Below are positions 25,362-34,500 of a DNA stretch of 64,000 bases, in pieces. Position numbers and translations under genes: made by a program. The stretch's first letter is position 1. The number at the start of each line of letters is the position of its first letter. The notes beneath the pieces were generated by a model. The model did no database searches. It was not told where the DNA came from and saw only the letters and a program-made list of their open reading frames with translations. The stretch comes from Bacteroidota bacterium (GTDB lineage Bacteria > Bacteroidota > Bacteroidia > AKYH767-A > OLB10): NCBI GenBank assembly GCA_019136655.1, contig JAGVTU010000018.1, positions 119,763 to 183,762 on the forward strand, written 5' to 3'.

Positions 25362-26756
25362 ATGTTGTTTTCTAAAAAGCTATCATGGGCAGGAGGATTT
25401 ATTATTGTTTTAACAGGAATTTTCCTCTGTACATCTTCTACTTTCGGTACATATAAGCCGCCATATCGAATAAAAACGGTAGTAATTGATCCCGGACATG
25501 GTGGTCATGATTCCGGATGTCTTGGTTCATCTTCCAAGGAAAAGCAGATAGCACTTGAGATAGCACTCAAATTAGGTGACTTAATTTCAAGTAAATATCC
25601 TGATTTGAATGTAGTTTACACGCGCAAAACAGATGAATTTATTGAACTGCATGAGCGTGCTGCTATTGCAAACCGAAATCATGCCGATCTTTTTATATGT
25701 ATTCATTGTAACTCAGGTGCACCGGCTGCATTTGGTGCCGAAACCTATGTAATGGGATTACATAAAACAGAGGATAATCTGAGTGTTGCAAAACGTGAGA
25801 ATGCTTCGGTGTTATATGAAAAAGATTACAAACAAAAGTACGATGGCTTTGACCCGAACTCACCTGAAGGCAATATTATTTTCTCCTTATATCAGAATGC
25901 ATATCTCACTCAAAGTCTGAAATTTGCTTCTGCCATTCAACGACAGTTTGAGGAATATGCAGGAAGATTTAACCGCGGTGTTAAGCAAGCCGGATTTCTG
26001 GTACTCTACAAAACGGCTATGCCTAGTGTACTGATTGAAACAGGATTTCTGACAAATAAAACAGAAGAAAAATATTTATTGTCAGATAAAGGACAGATAG
26101 CAATTGCTAACAGTATTTTCAGAGCATTTATGGCTTATAAACTCGATATGGAAATGCCTGGAGCTAAAGACAAAGAGTTGGCATCTGCCGATTCTGATCT
26201 GAAAAAGGAACAACCTGTTATAAAGCCGGATGTGAAAGAAAGTGCTGAAACCCCAAAAGCACCAACAAAAAATACTTCAGATGTTTCGGATGTATCTAAA
26301 AATGATTCAGCAAAGAATACGCCTGTACAAAAAGAACCTGTTAAATCAATGAACCAACCGGCAGATAAAAAAGCTGAAGAAGTAAAACCTGCACCGGTAA
26401 AAATAAATGATACGAAATCGGAAATACCGAAAACTATTTCAAATGAATCTACAACAGGGGGGACAGTTGATAAAGAAGTGAATTATCCTGATTTGTTTTA
26501 TACTGTACAGGTCGCTGCAATAGCACCTGAATCCCTGGACACAGAACTAAAAAAATATTCAGCTATAGGAGATGTTCATACATTTAAAGCTGAAAACGGT
26601 ATGATTAGAGTTTGCCAGGGAGTATATTTGAATCATGCGAAGGCTAATGAAGCGCAATCTGCAGTCAGGAAAAAAGGATATGCTGATGCATTTGTTACCC
26701 CATACTATAAAGGAAAAAGAATTAGTATTCAAGAAGCAACAAAATTTAAAAAATAA
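25362..26756 (+). CDS. N-acetylmuramoyl-L-alanine amidase with SPOR-like tail
   Basis: A 464-residue cell-wall hydrolase that cleaves the amide between muramic acid and the stem peptide. An N-terminal signal/anchor (~9-30) precedes an Amidase_3 domain (~38-255): zinc ligands His46 (DPGHGGHDSG), Glu60 (SSKEKQIAL) and His115 (FICIHCNSG), with catalytic Glu in SVLIETGFLTN. A Lys/Pro/Glu-rich linker (~265-375) leads to a C-terminal SPOR-like domain (~385-455, YTVQVAAIAPESL), which in this family binds denuded septal glycan. A septal role is inferred. It is co-oriented with the MCE gene, 6 bases apart. Confidence 0.92.
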   Translation: MLFSKKLSWAGGFIIVLTGIFLCTSSTFGTYKPPYRIKTVVIDPGHGGHDSGCLGSSSKEKQIALEIALKLGDLISSKYPDLNVVYTRKTDEFIELHERAAIANRNHADLFICIHCNSGAPAAFGAETYVMGLHKTEDNLSVAKRENASVLYEKDYKQKYDGFDPNSPEGNIIFSLYQNAYLTQSLKFASAIQRQFEEYAGRFNRGVKQAGFLVLYKTAMPSVLIETGFLTNKTEEKYLLSDKGQIAIANSIFRAFMAYKLDMEMPGAKDKELASADSDLKKEQPVIKPDVKESAETPKAPTKNTSDVSDVSKNDSAKNTPVQKEPVKSMNQPADKKAEEVKPAPVKINDTKSEIPKTISNESTTGGTVDKEVNYPDLFYTVQVAAIAPESLDTELKKYSAIGDVHTFKAENGMIRVCQGVYLNHAKANEAQSAVRKKGYADAFVTPYYKGKRISIQEATKFKK

Positions 26757-26762
26757 TTCCGC

Positions 26763-27692
26763 GTGAAAATATCAAATGAAGTTAAAGTAGGCATTGCAGT
26801 AGTCATCACCTTGGCAGGATTTATTTGGGGGTTAAACTACCTCAAGGGTACAGATCTTTTTGCTACTACGAATAAATATTTTGTGGTTTACAACAATGTA
26901 AATGGTATAGTGAAGTCCAATCCTGTAATAATGAACGGTTATAAGATTGGCCAGGTTGACAAAATTGAATACACCAAAGATAAGAGCGGAAAGTTGGTGG
27001 TTACGCTCAAAATTGACGACAATATTTTTGTTCCCAAATCAAGCAATGCCGTTATCGTATCCAGTGATTTATTAGGTTCAAAAGCTATTGAACTTGAATT
27101 TGGAAATGACGGAAGGCCTGCAAAAAACGGAGACACTCTTGTTGGTGATGTTGAATCAGGACTTACAGAGCAAATCAAACCTTTAAAGAATAAAGCTGAA
27201 GGACTGGTTACTTCTCTGGATTCTTTGTCATTTGCTTTAAGTCAGCTGTTGAATGATAATTCGCGCAACAGTCTCAATAAAACATTTGCTAATCTTGAGA
27301 AAATTTCTTCAGGTTTGGATCAGTTAATCAATGCAGACAATAGTCGTTTGCGTTCTTTTATTGCCAATGCTGATGGTGTGGCAGGTAATCTGAATAAGAA
27401 CAGCAACAACATCAACTCTATACTAAGTAATGTAAACTCTTTAAGTGACTCACTCAGCAGGCTACAACTTAATGCTACTATTGAGCGGCTGAATAAAACA
27501 GTTACTGAACTGAGTGATGTATTGGCGAAAATTGAGAGCGGGCAAGGCAGTTTGGGTAAACTGGTAAATAACGACAGTCTTTATGTCAACCTGAATAATG
27601 CTTCTGCCAATCTGGATAAATTGCTGATTGATTTGAAAGCTAATCCGGGCCGCTATGTGCATGTGTCTGTTTTTGGACGCAAGGACAAGTAA
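26763..27692 (+). CDS. MlaD/MCE-family phospholipid transport protein
   Basis: A 309-residue protein started by GTG. One N-terminal transmembrane helix (~8-25) is followed by an MCE domain (~38-115: YNNVNGIVKSNPVIMNGYKIG). Then comes a long helical region rich in Ser, Asn and Leu (~135-290) with heptad-like repeats. MCE proteins form rings or tubes that carry lipids between membranes. The Mla ATPase and permease partners are not in the window. Following an amidase and opposite lptD, it fits an envelope-maintenance locus. A hairpin at 27719-27743 follows. Confidence 0.9.
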   Translation: MKISNEVKVGIAVVITLAGFIWGLNYLKGTDLFATTNKYFVVYNNVNGIVKSNPVIMNGYKIGQVDKIEYTKDKSGKLVVTLKIDDNIFVPKSSNAVIVSSDLLGSKAIELEFGNDGRPAKNGDTLVGDVESGLTEQIKPLKNKAEGLVTSLDSLSFALSQLLNDNSRNSLNKTFANLEKISSGLDQLINADNSRLRSFIANADGVAGNLNKNSNNINSILSNVNSLSDSLSRLQLNATIERLNKTVTELSDVLAKIESGQGSLGKLVNNDSLYVNLNNASANLDKLLIDLKANPGRYVHVSVFGRKDK

Positions 27693-27718
27693 AAGAACTT
27701 TTTCTGTTTAGGTTTGTT

Positions 27719-27743
27719 AACTGTAACTCGAGCAGTTACGGTT
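27719..27743. terminator. hairpin after the MCE gene (possible terminator)
   Basis: A 10-bp stem with one G-U pair (27719-27728 with 27734-27743) and a CGAGC loop, 27 bases after the MCE stop. There is no strong T-run after it, so it could also be an operator or mRNA-stabilising hairpin. Confidence 0.5.
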
Positions 27744-27815
27744 AAATCACTATTTTCTTAATTGCCACAGTTAAATTATGATTATATTCGTATCCTAAGC
27801 TTTAAATTAATCAGG

Positions 27816-28946
27816 ATGAATACCCGTGTAATTTTATTTTCTGCAATCATATCTGCTGGTATGAGTGCTTGCGGTGGAAGTGAAAATGATACTTCCGCCA
27901 ATTCAGAAGAATTCATTGCAACAGCAGAGGAGAATGAATCATCTGACAATGCAAATGGTGAACGAAATTCAAAAGGCAATTACTGGCAAAAGATGGTGAT
28001 GCTGGATGTGCGTGATAATAATGGCACCATCCAGTATTGGCAACCTCTTCCGGCCAACTGGAAATTCCATACACATTCTTCTGACGGAGTTTCCTTAACA
28101 GGACCTAATGGAATTAAAGTAACAGATTTTCCGCTGCAATCTTTCATGGTTGACTATACAGGAAATGGAATGTACAGTGGTATGCAAATGAGAGCAATGC
28201 CCTCTATAGATGATTTGATACAGCAGGATTTAATACCCTCTGCTTCACAGCGAGGATTACAATACGTCCGGCATTATGAATTGCCTGATGTTTCAAGAAT
28301 GAATCAGTGGTACGCAGATCAGCTTTATTCTGTAGGACCAACAACAAAATTCAATAAAGCATATGGCATTGATTGGAAAGATGCTGACGGAAGAGATGTT
28401 TTTGCAATCTTGCATGTATCATCCACTAAGGGTCAGTATAGTGAAATGTGGAATTACAGAGCTTCACTTCTGGAAGCGGATCCTGCTGTATTTGCACTTG
28501 CAAAAAAGCAATACATATTTTCATTGGCCAATATGCGGTATAATTTAGAGCCTATAATGGCATATAATCAGGCCGAGGCACAACGAATAGGGCAAAGCTG
28601 GGATGCTTTTAACCGGAGAATGGCTGCAAATCAGGCATCTTTTGAAGCTAGTCAAAGAGCACATATCAACAAAACCAACGCCATCAACGATGCAATTATG
28701 AGTAATTGGAGATCGTCTAATGCGGCAAGTGATAAAAACCAGGAACAGTTTATAGATAACATTTACGAAAACCAGAATGTGGTGAATGAGGAAACAGGTC
28801 AGAAATACAAAGTGCAGCAAGGATATAATCAGTACTGGATGAACAACGATGGCGAGTATATCGGAACACCTTCCAACACTTACAATCCAAATCTTGATGA
28901 CAACCTGAATGAACAAAACTGGCAGAGGTTGAAACAAACAGATTAA
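27816..28946 (+). CDS. lipoprotein of unknown function
   Basis: 377 residues from the ATG at 27816, which is preceded by AGG. The signal (MNTRVILFSAIISAGMSAC) ends in a lipobox-like MSAC. The first part is acidic and Ser/Glu/Asn-rich, followed by a folded region with many Trp and Tyr (NYWQKMVMLDVRD, YWQPLPANWKFH). From ~265 on comes a Gln/Asn-rich helical segment (AYNQAEAQRIGQSWDAFNRRMAANQ, given in part). I recognise no named domain. A frame extending to 27762 lacks a proper signal and is rejected. A weak TATATTCG box is at 27783-27790. It ends 2 bases before the LLM gene. Confidence 0.75.
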   Translation: MNTRVILFSAIISAGMSACGGSENDTSANSEEFIATAEENESSDNANGERNSKGNYWQKMVMLDVRDNNGTIQYWQPLPANWKFHTHSSDGVSLTGPNGIKVTDFPLQSFMVDYTGNGMYSGMQMRAMPSIDDLIQQDLIPSASQRGLQYVRHYELPDVSRMNQWYADQLYSVGPTTKFNKAYGIDWKDADGRDVFAILHVSSTKGQYSEMWNYRASLLEADPAVFALAKKQYIFSLANMRYNLEPIMAYNQAEAQRIGQSWDAFNRRMAANQASFEASQRAHINKTNAINDAIMSNWRSSNAASDKNQEQFIDNIYENQNVVNEETGQKYKVQQGYNQYWMNNDGEYIGTPSNTYNPNLDDNLNEQNWQRLKQTD

Positions 28947-28948
28947 TA

Positions 28949-29986
28949 ATGAAATTTGGAATAGGATTATTTGGTGATTCAGGATTTGATGTTGAAACAA
29001 ACAACTATCGCAGTCCTGAATTGCGACTGAAAGAAATTATAGAAGAAGTAAAGTTAGCGGACGAAATTGGTATGGATGTTTTTGCCATGGGCGAACATCA
29101 TCGAAATGATTACGTAGTTTCTTCGCCTGAAACAATGTTGGCAGCACTGGCAACGGTAACAAAGAATATAATATTAAGCAGTGGAGTAAATGTTTTGAGT
29201 TCAGCAGATCCTGTGAAATTATATCAGGATTTTGCCATGATAGATTTGATATCAGGTGAACGTTCTGAAATAATGGCGGGAAGAGGAAGTTTCATTGAGT
29301 CATTCCCTTTGTTTGGTCAGGACTTAAAAGATTACGATGCATTGTTTGACGAAAAATTGAAATTACTTCTTCAGTTGAACAGAGAAGAAGTAATCAACTG
29401 GAAAGGAAAATTTCGTCCTGCATTAGTCAGTCAAACTGTTTATCCGCGACCAAAAAGAGCCATACCTGTTTGGATTGCAGTAGGAGGTACACCTGAGTCT
29501 GTAGAAAGAGCTGCTCACCTTGGATTACCTATCATGTTTGCAATTATAGGTGGTGATATCAGACAGTTTAAGCCACTGTTTGATTTTTATAAGGAAGAAT
29601 ACATTGGTGCAGGACATGATATTAGTACAATGGAAGTGGGCATACATTCTCATACCTGTGTTGCCGATTCTAGAGCTGATGTCATCAAAGATTATTTTCC
29701 TGACTATGCACGTCAGATGGATAAACTGGCAGCAGAAAGAAACTGGCGTGTAGGTAAATTTACTCAAACACGATTTGAAGAGGGCATTACTAAAAACGGT
29801 GCACTTTTTATGGGTGACGCAAACCAAGTTGCAGAAAAGATTATTCATGCAGCTGAACTTTTTGGTTTAACACGATTCATTGCACATCTGGATGTAGGCG
29901 GACCTTCACACTCACTATTAATGCGTACCATAGAATTGTATGGCAGCAAAGTCATTCCCATTGTTAAAAAACATTTTTCTCAATAA
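28949..29986 (+). CDS. LLM-class (luciferase-like) flavin-dependent monooxygenase
   Basis: A 345-residue TIM-barrel flavin-dependent oxidoreductase of the bacterial luciferase superfamily. Signatures are the N-terminal DVFAMGEHHRNDYVVSSP, LSSGVNVLSSADP, and GERSEIMAGRGSFIESFPLFG, which form the flavin and substrate site. Such enzymes use reduced FMN supplied by a separate reductase to oxygenate a substrate. That substrate cannot be deduced here. A predicted FMN reductase is two genes downstream (30501), with a SnoaL-like gene between, all on one strand with short gaps. Confidence 0.9.
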   Translation: MKFGIGLFGDSGFDVETNNYRSPELRLKEIIEEVKLADEIGMDVFAMGEHHRNDYVVSSPETMLAALATVTKNIILSSGVNVLSSADPVKLYQDFAMIDLISGERSEIMAGRGSFIESFPLFGQDLKDYDALFDEKLKLLLQLNREEVINWKGKFRPALVSQTVYPRPKRAIPVWIAVGGTPESVERAAHLGLPIMFAIIGGDIRQFKPLFDFYKEEYIGAGHDISTMEVGIHSHTCVADSRADVIKDYFPDYARQMDKLAAERNWRVGKFTQTRFEEGITKNGALFMGDANQVAEKIIHAAELFGLTRFIAHLDVGGPSHSLLMRTIELYGSKVIPIVKKHFSQ

Positions 29987-30000
29987 AATATCATCACATT

Positions 30001-30462
30001 GTGAATACAGCACGAAGTCCTGAAGATGTAACCCGGTTATTTGTAGAAAACTGGAACAAACGAAGACCTGATTTGATGGCAGAAGTGTTTGAAGAAGATG
30101 CCGATTTTATCAATGTGGTTGGACTTTGGTGGAATAACAGAGCTGATATTTTCAAAGCACATGATTATGGTTTAAAAGTAATTTTTCAGAATTCCGATTT
30201 GCAAATCATACGTATGAAAACAAAAATGCTTTCTGAAAATACGGCAGTGGTTCACTCAAAACTAAAGCTGACTGGTCAAACTACACATCAGGGACAGCAT
30301 GCCGAAGAAAGGCTAACGATATTGACCTTTGTAGTTCGCAAAAAAGAGGATGGAATATGGTGGGCTGTTTCAGCACAAAATACAGATATTGTGGGTGGTG
30401 CAGAAACGTATCTTCGCACCGCAAACGGAGATTTGAAAGCCGTAGATTATCGCAAAAGTTAA
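30001..30462 (+). CDS. SnoaL-like/SgcJ-EcaC family protein (NTF2 fold)
   Basis: A 153-residue small cone-shaped alpha/beta protein started by GTG. The opening pattern (PEDVTRLFVENWNKRRPDLMAEVFEE) and the central NVVGLWWNNRADIFKAH match the SgcJ/EcaC/DUF4440 NTF2-like group. The strand LTFVVRKKEDGIWWAVSAQNTD closes the fold. Members act as cyclases, hydrolases or ligand-binding proteins, so the function is open. It lies 14 bases after the LLM gene and 38 bases before the flavoprotein gene. Confidence 0.82.
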   Translation: MNTARSPEDVTRLFVENWNKRRPDLMAEVFEEDADFINVVGLWWNNRADIFKAHDYGLKVIFQNSDLQIIRMKTKMLSENTAVVHSKLKLTGQTTHQGQHAEERLTILTFVVRKKEDGIWWAVSAQNTDIVGGAETYLRTANGDLKAVDYRKS

Positions 30463-30500
30463 GTAAGGTATTTTACCGATTGTTTTTTATTTGAAAGAAA

Positions 30501-31058
30501 ATGCAAGCAGTAATATTTAATGGCTCCATGGAAACGGGAGCACATTCAGTAGGAAATCTAATAACAGAATATATTAAGTCAGACTTAAAAGCACGGAAAA
30601 TTAAATCAGAAATTTTTGAAGCAGGAAAATCTGAAATCCCTTTGCTTCATCCCGAAAAGATGCGCAATGTACCGGATGAGGTGAAGAAGATGTGTAATTT
30701 AATGCAAAGCGCAGATGTGCATTTTTGGTTGTCACCATTATATCACGGATCAATTCCCGGAATTATGAAAAACTGTCTGGATTGGATGGAAATAACTTCT
30801 AAATCGTCACCACCATATTTGTTTGATAAAATTATCAGTATGGTTTGCTGGGCAGATGGTTCGCATGCACTCAACGGCATTCAAACCATGACCACCATTG
30901 CACATTCACTCAGGGCATGGACCCTGCCTTATAATGTAGCAGTGAGCACTCCATTTCTATACGAAACAAAAGAAAGAGGAGAAATATCATCATACTATAA
31001 GGACAAACTGAATCTCTTAATTGAATTAGCTGTTTCCAGAAAGATTGAATTGAGATAA
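30501..31058 (+). CDS. NAD(P)H-dependent FMN reductase-like flavoprotein
   Basis: A 185-residue flavodoxin-like protein of the FMN_red family. The N-terminal phosphate loop begins IFNGSMETGAHSVGNLI, and the flavin-ring motif is WLSPLYHGSIPGIMKNCLDW. These enzymes reduce FMN with NAD(P)H or act as azo/quinone reductases. As the third gene after an LLM monooxygenase it could supply FMNH2 to it; that pairing is inference. It ends 35 bases before the convergent GNAT gene. Confidence 0.85.
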   Translation: MQAVIFNGSMETGAHSVGNLITEYIKSDLKARKIKSEIFEAGKSEIPLLHPEKMRNVPDEVKKMCNLMQSADVHFWLSPLYHGSIPGIMKNCLDWMEITSKSSPPYLFDKIISMVCWADGSHALNGIQTMTTIAHSLRAWTLPYNVAVSTPFLYETKERGEISSYYKDKLNLLIELAVSRKIELR

Positions 31059-31093
31059 CAGAGAAAAGGAAAATTAGGGAAATAAATGTTTGC

Positions 31094-31597
31094 TTATTTT
31101 CTGACAGCATAAATTAATTCGTCCTCTGCAACACCATTCTTAAAAATCACTTTTTCGAGTTTTGCTTCCAGTTTGAAACCTGCTTTTTCCAGAACTCTTT
31201 GTGAAGCGAGGTTACTTCCGAAAGGTCGCGCATAAATCCGGTTTATTGGAAACTGACTGAAACCATAGTCCAACATTTCTTTGATGTGATTTGTAATGAT
31301 GCCCTTGCCCCAGTATTTTTCAGAGAGCCAATAGCCTAATTCAGCATTCCTTTCCATGATGTCGGATTGAGGATGTATTCCTATGGCACCTATTGCTTCT
31401 CCATTACAATCAATTGCAAAAACCTGAGCAGGCATTAGCTTCGAAATTCGGAAAATAAATTCCTTTGCATGACGATCAGTATAAGGGTAGGGGAACTGAT
31501 TGGTCATGAATTTTGCAATTGACGGATTGTTTGCATGAAGTTGTAAACTTTGCCAGTCTTCTTCCTTAAATTCCCGCAACGTGGTTTTTAAAACCAT
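31094..31597 (-). CDS. GNAT-family N-acetyltransferase (RimJ/RimL-like)
   Basis: A 167-residue single-domain GNAT. The acetyl-CoA binding segment is YWGKGIITNHIKEMLDYGF, with the Q/RxxGxG/A pattern replaced by KYWGKGI. The C-terminal INRIYARPFGSNLASQRVLEKAGF is typical of the RimJ/RimL-type group that acetylates ribosomal proteins, small molecules or antibiotics. The substrate is unknown. Its ATG overlaps the stop of the 1340-residue surface protein by one base (TAATG), so translation is probably coupled although the products look unrelated. Confidence 0.88.
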   Translation of the reverse strand: MVLKTTLREFKEEDWQSLQLHANNPSIAKFMTNQFPYPYTDRHAKEFIFRISKLMPAQVFAIDCNGEAIGAIGIHPQSDIMERNAELGYWLSEKYWGKGIITNHIKEMLDYGFSQFPINRIYARPFGSNLASQRVLEKAGFKLEAKLEKVIFKNGVAEDELIYAVRK

Positions 31598-34500
31598 TAT
31601 TTTATCACCACAAGTTGCTTTACAAATTTACCTTTATCAGTTACCAGATGAACATGATAAACACCTTTAGCCAAGTGGGCTATATTAGTTTTTAGCTGAT
31701 GATAACCTGATTCAAGATTTACCTGACGTTCCATTACCAGTTGTCCGATGTCATTAATAACCTCTAACCGAACAGAAGAACTTTCAGGAAGAATAATTTC
31801 ACTGATAAAATCATCATTGGCAGGATTAGGATACAGATTAAACACCGGAACCACAGAGCTGTTATTTTCGCACGAAACTGCTATCATAGGAAGTACTTTG
31901 TAACTTCCGTCATAATCATATTGTATCAGTCTGAAAAAGTTGTGGATGTTTTCAGCCTTGGCAACAAACGTATAGCGTGTTTGCGAAGTAGTAGTTCCCT
32001 TTCCGTTGATTTTCCCGATTGTCGTAAAGTTGTCACCATCTGTTGACTGTTGAACATCAAAATAACTGTTGTTAACTTCAGAGGCAGTAACCCAGGTAAG
32101 TGTCACATCTGACTTGTTACAAATGGCTGAGAACGATAACAGCTCAACAGGCAGAGGGTTGGATTCAGGAGCAATGTTGAAGTTTTCAGTAGTTGAAAAA
32201 TCACTCCAGTTTGTTCTGAGTATTGAACCTAATACAGGAGATGTTGCACCGCTTGGTGTACCTCCAATATCTTCCCACCAAAGCGGAGGTGAGTTATGTC
32301 CCCACTGAGTAATTTTAAGCAATGCCCATGCAGCGATGGCATCCTGGGCATCGTCAGCGTAAAGTGAAAACTCTGCAAACGAAGTTCCTGAAACATGATT
32401 TATTTTTTGATACCAGCCCGGATTTATAGGGCCTAATAATGGATCACGAAGTGCACGGTTAAATCCATCGGTATTTGGATCATTGTTTACCATTCGCACA
32501 CCAAATGTATTGGCTGATGCAGAGAGTGGTCGAATAGATACAGGTCTGAAACGAGCAGGTGGTATTGACGATCCTACAGGGAAAAGATAATTGGAAACAG
32601 ATGCTGTATTACGCCATAGCCTTCCTGTGCCGGTGCTGCTTACAAACCCCTGTACCGGTGTTGAGTTCAGTGCACCTGTACGTGTGATTGCACCCGGAGA
32701 AGTGTTGGTTACATACATCACATTTCCCTGTGTAGCAAGTTCACGGTCATTCAGACTCAGTGTTCCTTCAACCCGTGCGTCAACATTTTGTGTTTTAATA
32801 CCTGTACCTGTGAGAGTGAGATTATAAAAATAAGTAGATGTAGTGCCTCTGATGGATTGATTAGCTCCAAAAAGTTCTACCTCTCCCGGGCTAGAATTGA
32901 TAAATGCATTTCCTGTTGAATTGTTGGTCCAGTCGCCCTGAATTCTAACCTGACCACGGTTATCCCATGTTCCAATATTACTGAGGTTATCCTGATTTAT
33001 AACACCACCTTCAACATGTATAACTGCACCTGCCTGTAAATAAATCAATGAGCCGTCATTCACAATTAAGCCTGTTCCCGGTGCAGGGCATGTCACTACA
33101 TTGATATAGTTTGTTTGCGTTGAACTGTTACTGCCAAATGCATTGCTTGCTGTAAGTGATACATTGTAAGTTCCGGCAGTAGCATAAGTAATTACAGGAT
33201 TTTGCACTGCTGATGCAGCAGGCGTTCCTCCTGTAAAAGTCCATGACCAACCGGATGGTGAATTGGTTGACTGATCAACAAATGTCACTGATTGTCCAGC
33301 ACATACTGTGGTAGGAAATCCTGAAAAAGATGCTACCGGTGCAGAACATAAATTTACAGTTATGTATCCCGACATGGTTACAGTGTTTGAACCTCCACTG
33401 TTTGTAGCTGTCAACGTTACTGCGTAAGTGCCGGGAGTGTTATAGGTGATAGTTGGATTTTGTGCAACAGATGACAACGGTGTTCCACCGGTAAATGTCC
33501 ACGACCACGAAGTAGGGCTGTTGGTAGATAAATCTGTAAATGCTACAGTACCTCCTGCACAAAGCGTAGTGGGTGTTGCAGAAAATGCAGCTACTGGAGC
33601 AGGGGGGCAAACATTGACAGTGATGTAATTATTCTTGGTAATTGTGTTGTTACCATACGCATTAGATGCAGTAAGAGTAACATTATAAACTCCTCCGGTT
33701 GAATATGTAATTAATGGATTTTGTGCAGTTGATGTGCCGGGTGTTCCTCCCGGAAAAGTCCAACTCCAACCGGTAGGTGAGTCGCTGCTCATATCCACAA
33801 ACTGAACTGTACTTCCTTCGCAAATAGTGAGTGGCGAAGCAGTGAAATCTGCAGTAGGAGCAGGGCAGTTGTTTACAGTTACATAATTTGTTTTGGTAAT
33901 GCTGTTCGAACCAAAAGCATTACTCACAGTTAAGGTGACAGAATATGTTCCCGGAGCTCCATAAAAAATTGCCGGTGGAGTTGCTCCTGAAAAAGTATTG
34001 GGAACTCCTCCCGGAAAAGACCATGTCCATGATGTTGGAGTATTCAAAGAAGCATCAGTAAAAGTTACGTTAAGTGTATTGCAACCTGTTAGCGGAGTAC
34101 CTGTGAAATCAGCTATAGGTGCATTGATTGCACAGTTAGATGCATTAAGAGCCACCATTGCTGAAGGGCCACATGCATTTGTGATGACGCTTCGGCTCAT
34201 AATATCATTACCACCAGCAGTTTCACTAACAGGAGTGAGAGTTCTTCTGTCGGTATTTGGACCAATGGCATAATTCATTACTGTAACAGGAAGTATGGTA
34301 TGTCCTAACTGATGACTGTGACCTAACTCATGCAAACACACCGATTCAAAATCATACTGACCTCCACCTGTAGCACCGGGGCCATAGTTCCAGTTGATAC
34401 CACCTGTTCCGTTAGTTCGGAATTTCAAATCATTTTCATTCAGATACCAAACACCACTAGCACAGGCACTGTAATAACTGTAAGAAATTCCCAGTACTCC

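Noticed and set aside
33080..34125. CRISPR-like or tandem DNA repeat array
   Set aside because: The ~261-base periodicity is fully explained by four coding PKD domains; there are no short identical repeats with unique spacers.
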